NCBI GenBank assembly: GCA_016714895.1
Contig: JADKBV010000004.1
Coordinates: forward strand, 806,001 to 870,000
Source: Saprospiraceae bacterium
Lineage (GTDB): Bacteria > Bacteroidota > Bacteroidia > Chitinophagales > Saprospiraceae
DNA length: 64,000 bases
Reading direction: 5' to 3'
Shown: positions 35,492 through 45,300 of the stretch, one piece after another
Layout: every line of letters starts with the position of its first letter
How positions within the stretch are numbered: the first letter of the stretch is position 1
Translations under genes and position numbers: made by a program
Notes under the pieces: generated by a model
The model's input: only the letters and a program-made list of their open reading frames with translations
What the model was told of the DNA's origin: nothing
The model's database searches: none

Positions 35492-37008
35492 AAAAGGCTG
35501 AAAGAATCCACTTAATTTTAATTATTTTATTAGTTTTTACTAAGGTAATTCTAAATGGGCAGAACACATTTGTTAAAATAATAGACTTAGATAGTTTACC
35601 TCAGTATGCCATGCAAATCAAAGAAATTAACGGAAAGTATTTTCTTTCCACTTTTAATTCATGTGGCACGTTTATTTGTGATGGTATTTCAGAGATTGAT
35701 ATAGAAGGAAATTTGTTAAACCATATCAAGATAAATCATTTTAGCCATAATTTACATGCCTTAGTACAGAAACCAAATTCTGATACATTAATTTATACCG
35801 GAGAAAGAAATTTGGAAAATAAGGATGATGAATATTTTATGTATATTATAGAAAGTGGAAATCTCACAATTATAGATAGCACTTCAATAAAGGAAGAATC
35901 AAATCCATTTTATAATTTGTTTCAAAACGGAACTTGTTTTTATAACAACAATTTAATTGTAAGTGGTGATGGCTTGGCAACGGATATTAAGGGAAATCAT
36001 TCTTTAGTTTACTTCCTTTATCCGGACTACACCATCGACACCTTGCTTACTTTTCAGTTTACCCGGGGCAATACCAATATCTGGGAGCAATACGTAGATC
36101 ACGACGGCCTGCTCACCTTTCATTTCTGGTATGACAACTTTGATGAATACGAGTTTCGCTCCCGTATAATCAAGATCAATGAAGATAAAGAAGTGGTGTG
36201 GGATTGGGTGAGTCCGCCGATTCAGGATGCTATTAAACCTTATGGTTTTCAACATAGTGAAGGATTCACTGTAGTTTGCCTTCCGGAGTGGAATCACCGC
36301 TCCAATGTTAATCTCGTGGCAATCAACCAAGACGGTACAACCCGATGGAGCCACTTTTTTCCCGAACCCAAAATTTACAAAAAAAGGTATCCGGCAAGAG
36401 TAAAAGAAATGCGAAATGGTGATATTTTGGTTATGGGATATTATGATGAAAGAGATTATATCCCGGGAATTTTTCAGGCACCCTTCATGTGCAGGTACAG
36501 TAAAGAGGGAAAATTATTATGGGAACGAACCTACTTTACCGATTATGGAGCGAGTAGGGTTTCAACAGGTTTGATTTTTGACATGATCGAACATGACGAT
36601 GGCCGCATCATGGCTGTAGGTCAGATCAGAGAAGGCAACGTCCCACCTTACACGGACATCCTCATACTCACCACCGATGCGGACGGATGTATCACACCTG
36701 GATGTGGTGTGCTTAATAAGTTGAATGATCTGATTTCGGAGACGGAGGAGGTGGAAAAAAGGGAAGAGATTGAGGTTAAGGTGAGTCCCAACCCTATACA
36801 TGATGTTATTCAACTAATATGGGAAAAAAACCGGAGCGAAGACATAATGATCAGAATTTTTGATCCTACCGGCGAGATTAAATATATTGGAAAAGGGTTG
36901 GATGGTCATATAGAAATTGATGCAAAGAATTGGACTTCCGGAATGTACATTATACAATATCAAACGCAAAAAGGTATCATTCAATACCAAAAGATGATAA
37001 AGTTATAA
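35488..37008 (+). CDS. T9SS-sorted secreted protein, paralogue B
   Basis: 506 residues with the same layout as the preceding gene: signal sequence, beta-rich propeller-like body and a C-terminal sorting domain from VKVSPNPIHDVIQL. The core differs from paralogue A at only a handful of positions (for example YEFRSRIIKINEDK against INKDK), whereas the N-terminal third and the sorting domain are well diverged. It is the last gene of the three-gene operon and converges on the DUF3052-like gene with 7 bp between. Confidence 0.75.
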   Translation: MKKAERIHLILIILLVFTKVILNGQNTFVKIIDLDSLPQYAMQIKEINGKYFLSTFNSCGTFICDGISEIDIEGNLLNHIKINHFSHNLHALVQKPNSDTLIYTGERNLENKDDEYFMYIIESGNLTIIDSTSIKEESNPFYNLFQNGTCFYNNNLIVSGDGLATDIKGNHSLVYFLYPDYTIDTLLTFQFTRGNTNIWEQYVDHDGLLTFHFWYDNFDEYEFRSRIIKINEDKEVVWDWVSPPIQDAIKPYGFQHSEGFTVVCLPEWNHRSNVNLVAINQDGTTRWSHFFPEPKIYKKRYPARVKEMRNGDILVMGYYDERDYIPGIFQAPFMCRYSKEGKLLWERTYFTDYGASRVSTGLIFDMIEHDDGRIMAVGQIREGNVPPYTDILILTTDADGCITPGCGVLNKLNDLISETEEVEKREEIEVKVSPNPIHDVIQLIWEKNRSEDIMIRIFDPTGEIKYIGKGLDGHIEIDAKNWTSGMYIIQYQTQKGIIQYQKMIKL

Positions 37009-37015
37009 ACCTTAT

Positions 37016-37477
37016 CTATCCTTTTCTTTTTTCTCTCCCTTTTTCTGACAATATCATCGCTTCATTGCGCGTAAAATTTTTAATAAATTCCACTTTCCGG
37101 AACCGCAATGCGCTCCAGTCTCCATCTATAGCAACCTGACGGACGGGTTCGAGATTATAGCTTCCAAGGCTTTTCCATCCGGTATCCCGGTTGAACTCGC
37201 ATTTGTATTTTTTGGATGAAGCTTTCGGGTAGGCATACCACAATACCGCATCTTCTTCCAAAAGCGGAAATATTTGTTGGATAGACTGCTCAATTTCTTC
37301 AGATCGGGTCACAAAAATCAGGATAAAATCGATCTTACTTTTTTTGGTTGGTAATTGAGTCTCTACCGGACAAAAATCGGACATAGAACTCATTTCCAGG
37401 CTGAATTCTTCCGGCGGATTTTGGACAAAAATGACCTTTTGATCCTTATAATTGAGTTTTTTGAATAATGGTGTCAT
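37016..37477 (-). CDS. DUF3052-like protein
   Basis: 153 residues, cytoplasmic. The central part IDFILIFVTRSEEIEQSI, then WYAYPKASSKKYK and DGDWSALRFRKV match the DUF3052 family as I know it. No function is established. The C-terminus is highly basic (EKGREKRKG). It is monocistronic and lies between convergent and divergent neighbours. Confidence 0.7.
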   Translation of the reverse strand: MTPLFKKLNYKDQKVIFVQNPPEEFSLEMSSMSDFCPVETQLPTKKSKIDFILIFVTRSEEIEQSIQQIFPLLEEDAVLWYAYPKASSKKYKCEFNRDTGWKSLGSYNLEPVRQVAIDGDWSALRFRKVEFIKNFTRNEAMILSEKGREKRKG

Positions 37478-37658
37478 ATCTTATGATTAAAAAATGCCTT
37501 TATATTTTCAAGCGATAAAAAACAAATTCAAACACAAATATCTGTTAAATCTGATGCAAAATGACAATTGTTTACCCTTTTTTGAAAAAATAAAACCAAA
37601 AATGGTTTCCTAACGTATCTTTAAGTATCATTGCAAATCAAATCAATTTAATCAATAC

Positions 37659-37991
37659 ATGAGCAGTTATTTTAAAAAAGAAGATTTAAAAAAATTTGGC
37701 GAAATCACCGATTTACAACCCGAAATGGGAAAAAAGTTTTTTGACTGGTATGGCGAAGTGTTTAAAGAAGGTGCCCTGACCGTCAGAGAAAAAAACCTGA
37801 TTGCTCTGGCTGTGGCCCATACCGTTCAGTGTCCGTACTGTATGGACGCCTACACTTCTGAATGCCTGTCATCCGGTTGTGACGAAGAACAAATGATGGA
37901 AGCCGTGCACGTAGCTGCGGCAATCAAAGGAGGTGCCACCCTGGTCAATGCCGTTCCTATGATGAATACGATCAAGGCAAAATTGATGTAA
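37659..37991 (+). CDS. Carboxymuconolactone decarboxylase/AhpD-like protein of the arsenosugar locus
   Basis: 110 residues. The AhpD-type redox motif HTVQCPYCMDAYT has the CxxC pair at C58 and C61. Proteins of this size and sequence are found beside the radical SAM enzyme ArsS in arsenosugar loci and are named arsenosugar biosynthesis-associated peroxidase-like proteins. Here arsS follows after 19 bp, which supports that assignment. Peroxidase activity is not shown by the sequence alone. Confidence 0.8.
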   Translation: MSSYFKKEDLKKFGEITDLQPEMGKKFFDWYGEVFKEGALTVREKNLIALAVAHTVQCPYCMDAYTSECLSSGCDEEQMMEAVHVAAAIKGGATLVNAVPMMNTIKAKLM

Positions 37992-38010
37992 TCTTTTTTA
38001 AATCTTACCC

Positions 38011-39066
38011 ATGGGCGTAAAACAACGTTCCAAATCACTCAGTTCTTCACATAGTGATTTGGCAAATACTTTTTTTCAACTCAAAGTCCTCAATGGTCAG
38101 GAAAAGGTAAACGACCATTTTGAGGCTTTTTCAACGAAGGTAGGTCATCCGATTCGTCCTATGGCACCTACTGTCTTTCAGATTAATATCGGAAAACTCT
38201 GTAATCAATCCTGTGCACACTGTCACGTAGATGCAGGACCGGACAAAAAGGTAGAAAACATGTCGAGGGAGACCCTGCAAAAATGTCTCGATATTTTGGC
38301 TCAAAATGACATTCCTACCGTTGACATCACCGGTGGAGCTCCTGAGATGAATCCGAATTTCCGTTGGTTTGTGGAAGAATGTCGCAAGCTCGGCAAACAT
38401 GTGATGAACCGATGTAACCTGACCATCATCGAGGCCAATCCTGTGTACCACGACCTGCCTGAATTTTTTGCAAAAAATCAGGTACAGGTGATATCCTCTC
38501 TGCCGTATTTTACCAAAAACCGGACGGACAGCCAGCGTGGAGACGGCGTTTTTGAAGACAGCATTAAGGCATTACACAGACTAAATAAAGTAGGTTATGG
38601 ACTTGAAGGCTCCGGCTTGACCCTGGATCTGGTCTACAATCCTTCCGGTGCTTTTTTACCGGGCAATCAAAGTGCTTTGGAACACGAATTCAAATCACAA
38701 ATGAAACGACGATATGACATATATTTTAACAATCTTTTTGTCATCACCAATCTGCCGATCAGTCGTTTTCTGGATTATTTGTTGGAATCAGGCAATTATC
38801 ACGATTATATGACTTCTTTGGTAGATGCCTACAATCCTGCCACAGTAGACGGATTGATGTGCAGATATACGCTGTCTGTTAGTTGGGATGGCTACATCTA
38901 CGACTGTGATTTCAATCAAATGTTGGACCTGAAAGTAGACAGTAAGGTAAAACACATAAATGATTTTAATCTTACGGAATTAACAGACAGAACCGTGGTA
39001 GTCAACCAACATTGTTATGGTTGTACAGCCGGCGCAGGTAGTAGTTGCGGCGGCGAAATCTCCTGA
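38011..39066 (+). CDS. arsS: Arsenosugar biosynthesis radical SAM protein ArsS
   Basis: 351 residues. The radical SAM cluster motif is C64, C68, C71 in CNQSCAHCHVDAGP. A C-terminal cysteine-rich DUF3641-type tail ends NQHCYGCTAGAGSSCGGEIS. ArsS is thought to join adenosyl-derived ribosyl groups to dimethylarsenic during arsenosugar formation. The first tail position that is selenocysteine in some homologues is an ordinary Cys codon here. The usual companion arsM is not in the window; only the AhpD-like gene is present. Confidence 0.88.
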   Translation: MGVKQRSKSLSSSHSDLANTFFQLKVLNGQEKVNDHFEAFSTKVGHPIRPMAPTVFQINIGKLCNQSCAHCHVDAGPDKKVENMSRETLQKCLDILAQNDIPTVDITGGAPEMNPNFRWFVEECRKLGKHVMNRCNLTIIEANPVYHDLPEFFAKNQVQVISSLPYFTKNRTDSQRGDGVFEDSIKALHRLNKVGYGLEGSGLTLDLVYNPSGAFLPGNQSALEHEFKSQMKRRYDIYFNNLFVITNLPISRFLDYLLESGNYHDYMTSLVDAYNPATVDGLMCRYTLSVSWDGYIYDCDFNQMLDLKVDSKVKHINDFNLTELTDRTVVVNQHCYGCTAGAGSSCGGEIS

Positions 39067-39068
39067 TT

Positions 39069-39593
39069 TTATTGATTCAGCAATGGAAGATAACGTTCTT
39101 CGATGACCCTGAAATGCCATTTTTGATGCCCTGCCATAATAAAAGGTACGGCTCCCACGGTATATTCTCCGGCAAATCCCTGACAGACCCAATCTAATTT
39201 ATTTTCCGGAAGGGATTCAAAAAACAATCTTAATGAATCGTGGGTATGTGAGAGTTCTGCGATAAGATCCTGTAACGTTCTGTGGCCGACCTCTGCATTG
39301 TCAGCATAAACGTTTTCGTCAAAACTCAGCATCGTTTCTGTTTCGCCACGTGCATAACTCAAAGCCCGGTAGATAAATATGCGCTCTGTGTCGATAAGAT
39401 GTTGTATGATGGATTTTAAAGTCCATTTGCCTTCAGCATAGACCCGGTCGCCGATCTTTTCCCACAAGTCCAAGGGTATGGTGTTTAATTCGGTTTTGGA
39501 CAGATCAGTGATTTCCGAAATACTGACATTGTCGCAAAGAGCCATGTAACGACCAAAATATTGAGGTAACGGATGAATGTCTGAAAGTTTCAT
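39069..39593 (-). CDS. DinB family protein
   Basis: 174-residue four-helix protein of the DinB/YfiT superfamily. The metal-binding histidine pattern is seen in IIQHLIDTERIF and in the C-terminal MAGHQKWHFRVIEERYL. Members are thiol-S-transferases or have unknown roles. It converges on arsS, with 2 bp between the stops. Confidence 0.88.
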   Translation of the reverse strand: MKLSDIHPLPQYFGRYMALCDNVSISEITDLSKTELNTIPLDLWEKIGDRVYAEGKWTLKSIIQHLIDTERIFIYRALSYARGETETMLSFDENVYADNAEVGHRTLQDLIAELSHTHDSLRLFFESLPENKLDWVCQGFAGEYTVGAVPFIMAGHQKWHFRVIEERYLPLLNQ

Positions 39594-39710
39594 ATTTAAA
39601 AAAGAATATAATATTTTAAAATAAATACAAAGCTAAGGAAAGTGCCGGATAAATCTGTTTCTATGGTGTTTTCATTTTCATTAAAAGATTTCAAAAAATA
39701 TCGCTATTTC

Positions 39711-39741
39711 TTTACCAAAATAAAAATCCTTTGTACCTTTG
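39711..39741 (+). promoter_or_regulatory. Promoter of the small Cys/Lys-rich gene
   Basis: TTTA at 39711-39714, a 19-bp spacer and TACCTTTG at 39734-39741. The -7 element is perfect; the -33 matches at three of four positions. Confidence 0.55.
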
Positions 39742-39761
39742 TTTAAAATTAGTCTAAATAA

Positions 39762-39944
39762 GTGTTACACTGTCATCCAGAACTTTTAGCCATAAACCTC
39801 AAACCTTCCGACCCTAAAAAAGTTGAAAGCGGATATTTTGCGTTACAGGTGCTGCAATATGACATAATGTATCCTTATGAACTAAAAAAGTGTTGTAAAA
39901 AATATAAAAAGGGTAAAAGGTGTAAAAAATGTCCTGCCAATTAA
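39762..39944 (+). CDS. Small Cys/Lys-rich protein
   Basis: 60 residues from a GTG start. The C-terminus YPYELKKCCKKYKKGKRCKK followed by CPAN is very basic with four cysteines, a pattern I have seen conserved in short Bacteroidota proteins, but I cannot name the family. A promoter lies at the right distance. An internal ATG would give only 25 residues (MYPYELKKCC...). It overlaps the convergent Na/Pi transporter stop by 4 bp. Metal or nucleic-acid binding is conceivable but not shown. Confidence 0.6.
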   Translation: MLHCHPELLAINLKPSDPKKVESGYFALQVLQYDIMYPYELKKCCKKYKKGKRCKKCPAN

Positions 39945-41599
39945 TGATGGTAATCTGCGTTTTTTACTTTGATATTGATTTCATCGGTGGCAGCATTAGC
40001 CATTTCTTCAAGACAGGAAACTGTTTTTTTAACCACGTTGGTCAGGGTTGATACAGATACGGAACCGTTTTCAACTTCAGAAAAATGATCGTAGATGTAA
40101 TCTATAGAATGATGGTAAAAAACATCGAGTTCGGCATGCCATTCAATGTTTTTGTCCTCCTTGATTTCGTGATCAATATGATCAGAATACACCACTAATT
40201 TTTCTTCTGAAATATGTCTGATTTTTTTCAGTATTTTTTTGGAAAGGTGGTCTTCATTTTCAAACAATTCTTTGATATTGGCAATAATATCTTTCATGTT
40301 TTTTGCTGCATATACCAGGCTTCTGAGTCTGACCATTTGAGCCGCAAGAATATCTGATTCCTGTTCTGAAAGGTTTTTGGATTGAAGTTTTTTATAAAAT
40401 TTTGTGGCCTCATCCTCGGTTTGTTTTAATAAATGGTAAGTCTCAAAAGGATCCTCAGATTTCATCCACAACTTGCTGAATATTTGTTCCTCTTCTTCAC
40501 CAATTCCTTTACTTCTCAGGACTTTATAAATAAAATCTCTGGTAAGGAAAAATATATTTTTGATTTCATTGTCCAATGCTGCCAGGGCAATCTCCGTTAC
40601 ATCGACAGATACTTTATGAATATACTTACATTGGGCCGTAATGGTTTTTTCGACAAAAAATGTTTGTAATCTTTTTGCCAAAAACACAATAAACGGGAAA
40701 AATATCACTGCGCCCAACACATTTACGGCGGTATTAAATAAGGAGACCTGAATGACCGGATCTAAAACGGATAAAGTTCCGGAAATAAAACGTAAAATGG
40801 GATATAAAAAGATCAGGGACACCATTCCGGAAACCAGATTAAAAATCACATGACTTGCCGCCAATCTTTTTTTATCAGCTGTCCCTTTGACAGAAGCCAA
40901 AACCAGAGAAAAAGTTGTCCCAATGTTGGCTCCTACGGTCATAACGGATGCCTGAATGATGTCTATGGCTCCGGTATGAAGCGCTGTGAGGATAATGACC
41001 ATCATCGCAGAGCTGGATTGTATCATGGCTGTAATCAACATTCCGGAAATAAAAAACATCCACATTCCGTAATTTCCGAATTGTTCAAAATCCAGATGTT
41101 CTGTCATATCTTCCATCGTTTCCTTCATGAAATCGATCCCAAGAAATAAAAGTCCAAAACCCATTAAAAAACTTCCGATACTTTTTAGTAGTGGACGATT
41201 GTCCATAAACAGATAGGTAAGGGTCCCGATGGCCAAAAACGGATTGGCAAAAGTCGAAATATTAATTTTAAAACCTAAAACCGCAACTATCCAGGCTGTC
41301 GATGTCGTGCCGATATTTGCGCCGATAATGACACTGATGGCATTTTGCAAACTGATCAGACCACCTCCGATAAATGCTGAAGTCAATAATGTAACCAAGG
41401 TACTGGATTGTAATATTCCGGTCGTAAATGTACCGGTCAATATACCTTTTATCGGAGTGTTGGTAAAGTTTTTCAAAAATTTCCGGAATGATTTGCCGGC
41501 CAACCCGTTTATGCCTTTTTCAAGATGGTACATTCCAAAAAGAAAAATTCCCAAACCGGCAATAAAAAGCCAAAAATCAAAATGGATGTTTGTTGTCAA
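39941..41599 (-). CDS. Na/Pi cotransporter family protein with PhoU-like domain
   Basis: 552 residues. The N-terminal half has two repeats of the Na/Pi-cotransporter domain with the characteristic GILQSSTLVTLL and MIQSSSAMMVIILTAL segments (QSS motifs). The C-terminal half is helical and PhoU-like, ending in the cytoplasm. The family moves phosphate with sodium, often exporting it. The frame appears to begin at TTG 41599, since no ATG or GTG fits before the first membrane helix. Confidence 0.88.
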   Translation of the reverse strand: MTTNIHFDFWLFIAGLGIFLFGMYHLEKGINGLAGKSFRKFLKNFTNTPIKGILTGTFTTGILQSSTLVTLLTSAFIGGGLISLQNAISVIIGANIGTTSTAWIVAVLGFKINISTFANPFLAIGTLTYLFMDNRPLLKSIGSFLMGFGLLFLGIDFMKETMEDMTEHLDFEQFGNYGMWMFFISGMLITAMIQSSSAMMVIILTALHTGAIDIIQASVMTVGANIGTTFSLVLASVKGTADKKRLAASHVIFNLVSGMVSLIFLYPILRFISGTLSVLDPVIQVSLFNTAVNVLGAVIFFPFIVFLAKRLQTFFVEKTITAQCKYIHKVSVDVTEIALAALDNEIKNIFFLTRDFIYKVLRSKGIGEEEEQIFSKLWMKSEDPFETYHLLKQTEDEATKFYKKLQSKNLSEQESDILAAQMVRLRSLVYAAKNMKDIIANIKELFENEDHLSKKILKKIRHISEEKLVVYSDHIDHEIKEDKNIEWHAELDVFYHHSIDYIYDHFSEVENGSVSVSTLTNVVKKTVSCLEEMANAATDEINIKVKNADYHH

Positions 41600-41730
41600 A
41601 ATATGTAGATAAAATAAATAACCGCCACAAATTTGGTTAAATTTTCAGATATTTATTGTTTTCTCACAAAAGAAGCCTTCCAATTTATACAGTTTTCATC
41701 TTTATGAACCAAAAGTGTCAAAAATCATTT

Positions 41731-41762
41731 TTTGGAAAAAAAACAAATAAGTACTATCTTTG
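41731..41762 (+). promoter_or_regulatory. Strong Bacteroidota promoter of the CrtZ gene
   Basis: TTTG at 41731-41734, exactly 20 bp, then TATCTTTG at 41755-41762: a perfect match to the phylum consensus, 21 bp before the ATG. Confidence 0.8.
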
Positions 41763-41783
41763 TTAGCTGAAAAACAGATATTC

Positions 41784-42257
41784 ATGATTCTTACCAATAT
41801 ATTGATTACCCTTTGCACCGTAATAGTTATGGAATTTGTTGCATGGCTGGCTCATAAATACATCATGCACGGATGGGGTTGGGACTGGCATGAAGACCAC
41901 CACAAACCCCACTTTGAAAAAGAAGGTTTTTTTGAAAAAAACGACCTCTTTTTTCTGGTTTTTGCCATTCCAAGTGCCGCTTCTTATATGATTGGTTCTA
42001 TGAGTGAATCCTACAGCTGGTTGTTTTTTGTAGGAGTCGGCATATCCATTTACGGACTGATATATTTCCTCATCCATGATGTGTATATCCATCAACGATT
42101 TTCATGGTTTAAACAATTAGACAGTCCTTACAGCAGAGCCATACTCAGAGCTCATGGAGCACATCACTCAAAGACAGGAAAAGAGGATGGTGTTTCGTTC
42201 GGATTGCTCTTTGTTCATCCGAAATATTTTAAAAAATCTTCGAAAGAAAGAAAATAA
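41784..42257 (+). CDS. crtZ: Beta-carotene hydroxylase CrtZ-like (fatty acid hydroxylase superfamily)
   Basis: 157 residues from ATG 41784; an in-frame TTG at 41760 overlaps the -7 box and is rejected. Di-iron histidine motifs are clear: HKYIMH, HEDHH, HDVYIH and HGAHH, with four hydrophobic helices. CrtZ hydroxylates carotenoid rings to make zeaxanthin-type pigments. No other carotenoid genes are in the window, although a photolyase cluster lies about 16 kb upstream. Confidence 0.88.
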   Translation: MILTNILITLCTVIVMEFVAWLAHKYIMHGWGWDWHEDHHKPHFEKEGFFEKNDLFFLVFAIPSAASYMIGSMSESYSWLFFVGVGISIYGLIYFLIHDVYIHQRFSWFKQLDSPYSRAILRAHGAHHSKTGKEDGVSFGLLFVHPKYFKKSSKERK

Positions 42258-42362
42258 ATCCGGACAACATATTGTCAAAAGCACACTAATTTAAAATTTT
42301 GTGTATTTTTGTTCGGAAAACGCCCCGAATCCATTTTTCGAAAATTTTAAATACACTATTAT

Positions 42363-45300
42363 ATGCGTCAAATTTTTTGGGTATTTATCCTTTTATTGGT
42401 AGCTTTTTCAGTCAATGGTCAGAACAATACCAAGAAAAAAACCGTATTCCAGGGATTTTGGTGGGATTATGAAAATCAAAATTATCCTGACGGATGGGCA
42501 AATTATCTCACAGATCTGGCACCACGACTCAAATCTATGGGTTTTGACGCGATTTGGATTCCGCCAAGTGTTAAAAATCAGTTTTTTGGCCAGAAAGGTG
42601 TCGGATACGCTCCTTTTGACCACTATGATTTGGGTGATAAATTTCAAAAATCTGATGAAAAAACCCGATTGGGTTCAAAAGACGAATTGCTCAGAATGAT
42701 TGCTGTTCTTCATGCCAACGGGATAGAAATTGTACAAGACGTTGTACCCAATCACGTTATCGGCGCCGGAAGTGACACCGGGGAAGGTGGTTTAGATCCT
42801 GCCGCTCCGGATGCACCTTGTACAGACAAGTGGAAAAACTTTCGTTATTCCTGTTGGGAAACTCCGGCGCTCAATCCGTCTTCTGCTCTTTACCTATCCA
42901 AAAAAGGCAGATGGCCGAAAAATCATCAGAATTTCCATCCCATCATAGGCTGTAATAATTGTAATCTCTGCGATCCGAACACGAATCCAATATGCTGGCA
43001 GGGTTTCGGTCCGGATATAGCATATGATGATTGTGCCTCAGGTCTGAGCAGCAATGCCACATACAACCCTAATCAGGCTACCTATTCGCCATACAGAAAC
43101 GGAGGAACCGGCACCAACAACGGGTATATGAGAAAAGGCCTCAGAGAATGGATGGTTTGGTATAAAAAACAAACGGGATTTGATGGTATACGTATTGATG
43201 CCGTAAAACATTTTCAAAATGAAGTTTCCAGCGACTTTTTATTTAATCTTCAAAATTTGGCGGATTGGGCTTCTGCAACAGATACCATGTTTGCCGTAGG
43301 AGAATGGGTCGGTGGAAAAACAGATCTCGACAACTGGACACTTGCTGTTGAAGAAAGATCTGGAACTTTTGATTTTGGCCTCAGAGCATTTGATGGAAAC
43401 GGGGGTTTGTACTCAATGATCTATGGAAACGGAGGTTTTAATATGTCGACATTGCCGGCTGCACAACAAAACAGACGATTTATTGACGTTTCCGGCACCA
43501 GAATTCACCGGACGGTACCTTTTGTCAACAATCACGATACCTACCGACCTATCGTCAATACTTTAGGAAATATCACCGGCTGGAACACCGGACAGGAACT
43601 TTCGCCGCACGTAGATCCCCGCGAACCCCGACTCGGAGCAGCATATGCTGTTATGCATGCTGTAGACGGCAATCCACAATCCTTTTTTGAAGATGTTTTT
43701 AACGTAGCCAATACCAGCCAACGTTTTACTCATAATCCTACCAACGTAGCTCAATTGCCACAACATACAGATCTTGCTAATATCATCAGAATGCATGGTG
43801 CTTTGAGTTTTAAAGCCGGAGATTACAGAGTTCCGAGCAGTTTATCCTCTTTTTGGAATGTTGTCACTTCTTCAACCAACAATCAGGATGTCATTGTCAT
43901 CGAAAGAAGTCAACAAGCAATTATTTGTGCCACAGACAGCTGGTTGACAGATCAGGATTGCTGGATAGATACAGATTTTCCTGTAGGAACTGTATTAAAA
44001 GATTATTCAGGAGGAATAACAAATAATACGACTGTTGTTGGACCACAACCCGGGGGAAGCAGCAATCGGGTGAATGTAAAATGCCGTGCAGTAGGTTTTC
44101 CATCTTTTACATATTCAACAACCTATTCGGATCACGGTATTCATTATCATGGCTATGCGATCTGGGCACCGGTCAGCAGACAAAACGAAGTCGATAATTA
44201 CAGCCGCGGACCTATCACCACTACCCAGGAATGGGAAATGGAAGACGATCTGGGTGACAGTCATTGTGAATCATTGGTTCAGGGAGGAAGATTGCCGGAA
44301 AATTCCTGTGCTTACCGGATTGTGGGGAAAATATTTGTAAAAGAAAATTCTACTATCACGTATGATTTTTTTGAAGACGAACTTCAGACAAACGAGGATA
44401 ATTGTCTCGAATTTTATTATCTGAATGGAGAAAAAATATTTTGTCATTGTAATGTGGCCTCTTTTTCCGGAAGTTTTACCAATGACTCTACCGGATGGAT
44501 TATAGCGAAAATCAGGCATAATCCGGGCGATGGTTGTAATCAAATTGCATATTGTGGTAATCCCGGAGATTGTAGTGGAGTTCCATCACAAAAAGCGTAT
44601 GTCAAACTAAGTTATCAGGCTCCGTCCAATGTCACCACTTCTGCTTTTCCTGCAACACCGGTCAACATGCCTTCATTCTGGACAGGTGCGGGGGGAAATT
44701 CAGATTACAACAATCTGCTAAATTGGGAACAATGTAATAAACCGACATTGACAGCCGGAAAAAATGTATTTTTTGTCAATAAAATTGCCAATGGTATAAA
44801 TAATGGTTCTAACTGGCAAAATGCTTTTGTTTCATTGGAAAAAGCGTTGGAGGCAGCTTCATTTTGTGATAATGTTTCTGAAATATGGGTTGCCCAGGGT
44901 ACTTATTTTCCCAACACGACCAACCAAAGATCAAAATCTTTTATTCTTCCGGAAGGAATCAGTATATATGGTGGTTTTCCGGATAATAATAATCCGGACT
45001 GGAGTCAGAGAAATTCGGATATATATCAAACTGTATTAAGCGGTGACATAGGAATTTCAAACCAACATACCGATAATACCTATTATGTGGTTCATATGCC
45101 CGCTTCTACTGATACGACTATATTAGACGGATTTGCCATTCGTTATGGTTTTGCGGATGGCATCGGAACCAACCAAAATAAAACCGGTGGTCTGCTTAAT
45201 GAAGGAAAATTAAAAATCAGGAAAAGCCGGATACAGTTTTGTTTTGCGTCAGAGGGACCGGCGGCTGCGTTAAACACAGGAAATATGGCTTATCTTGAAA

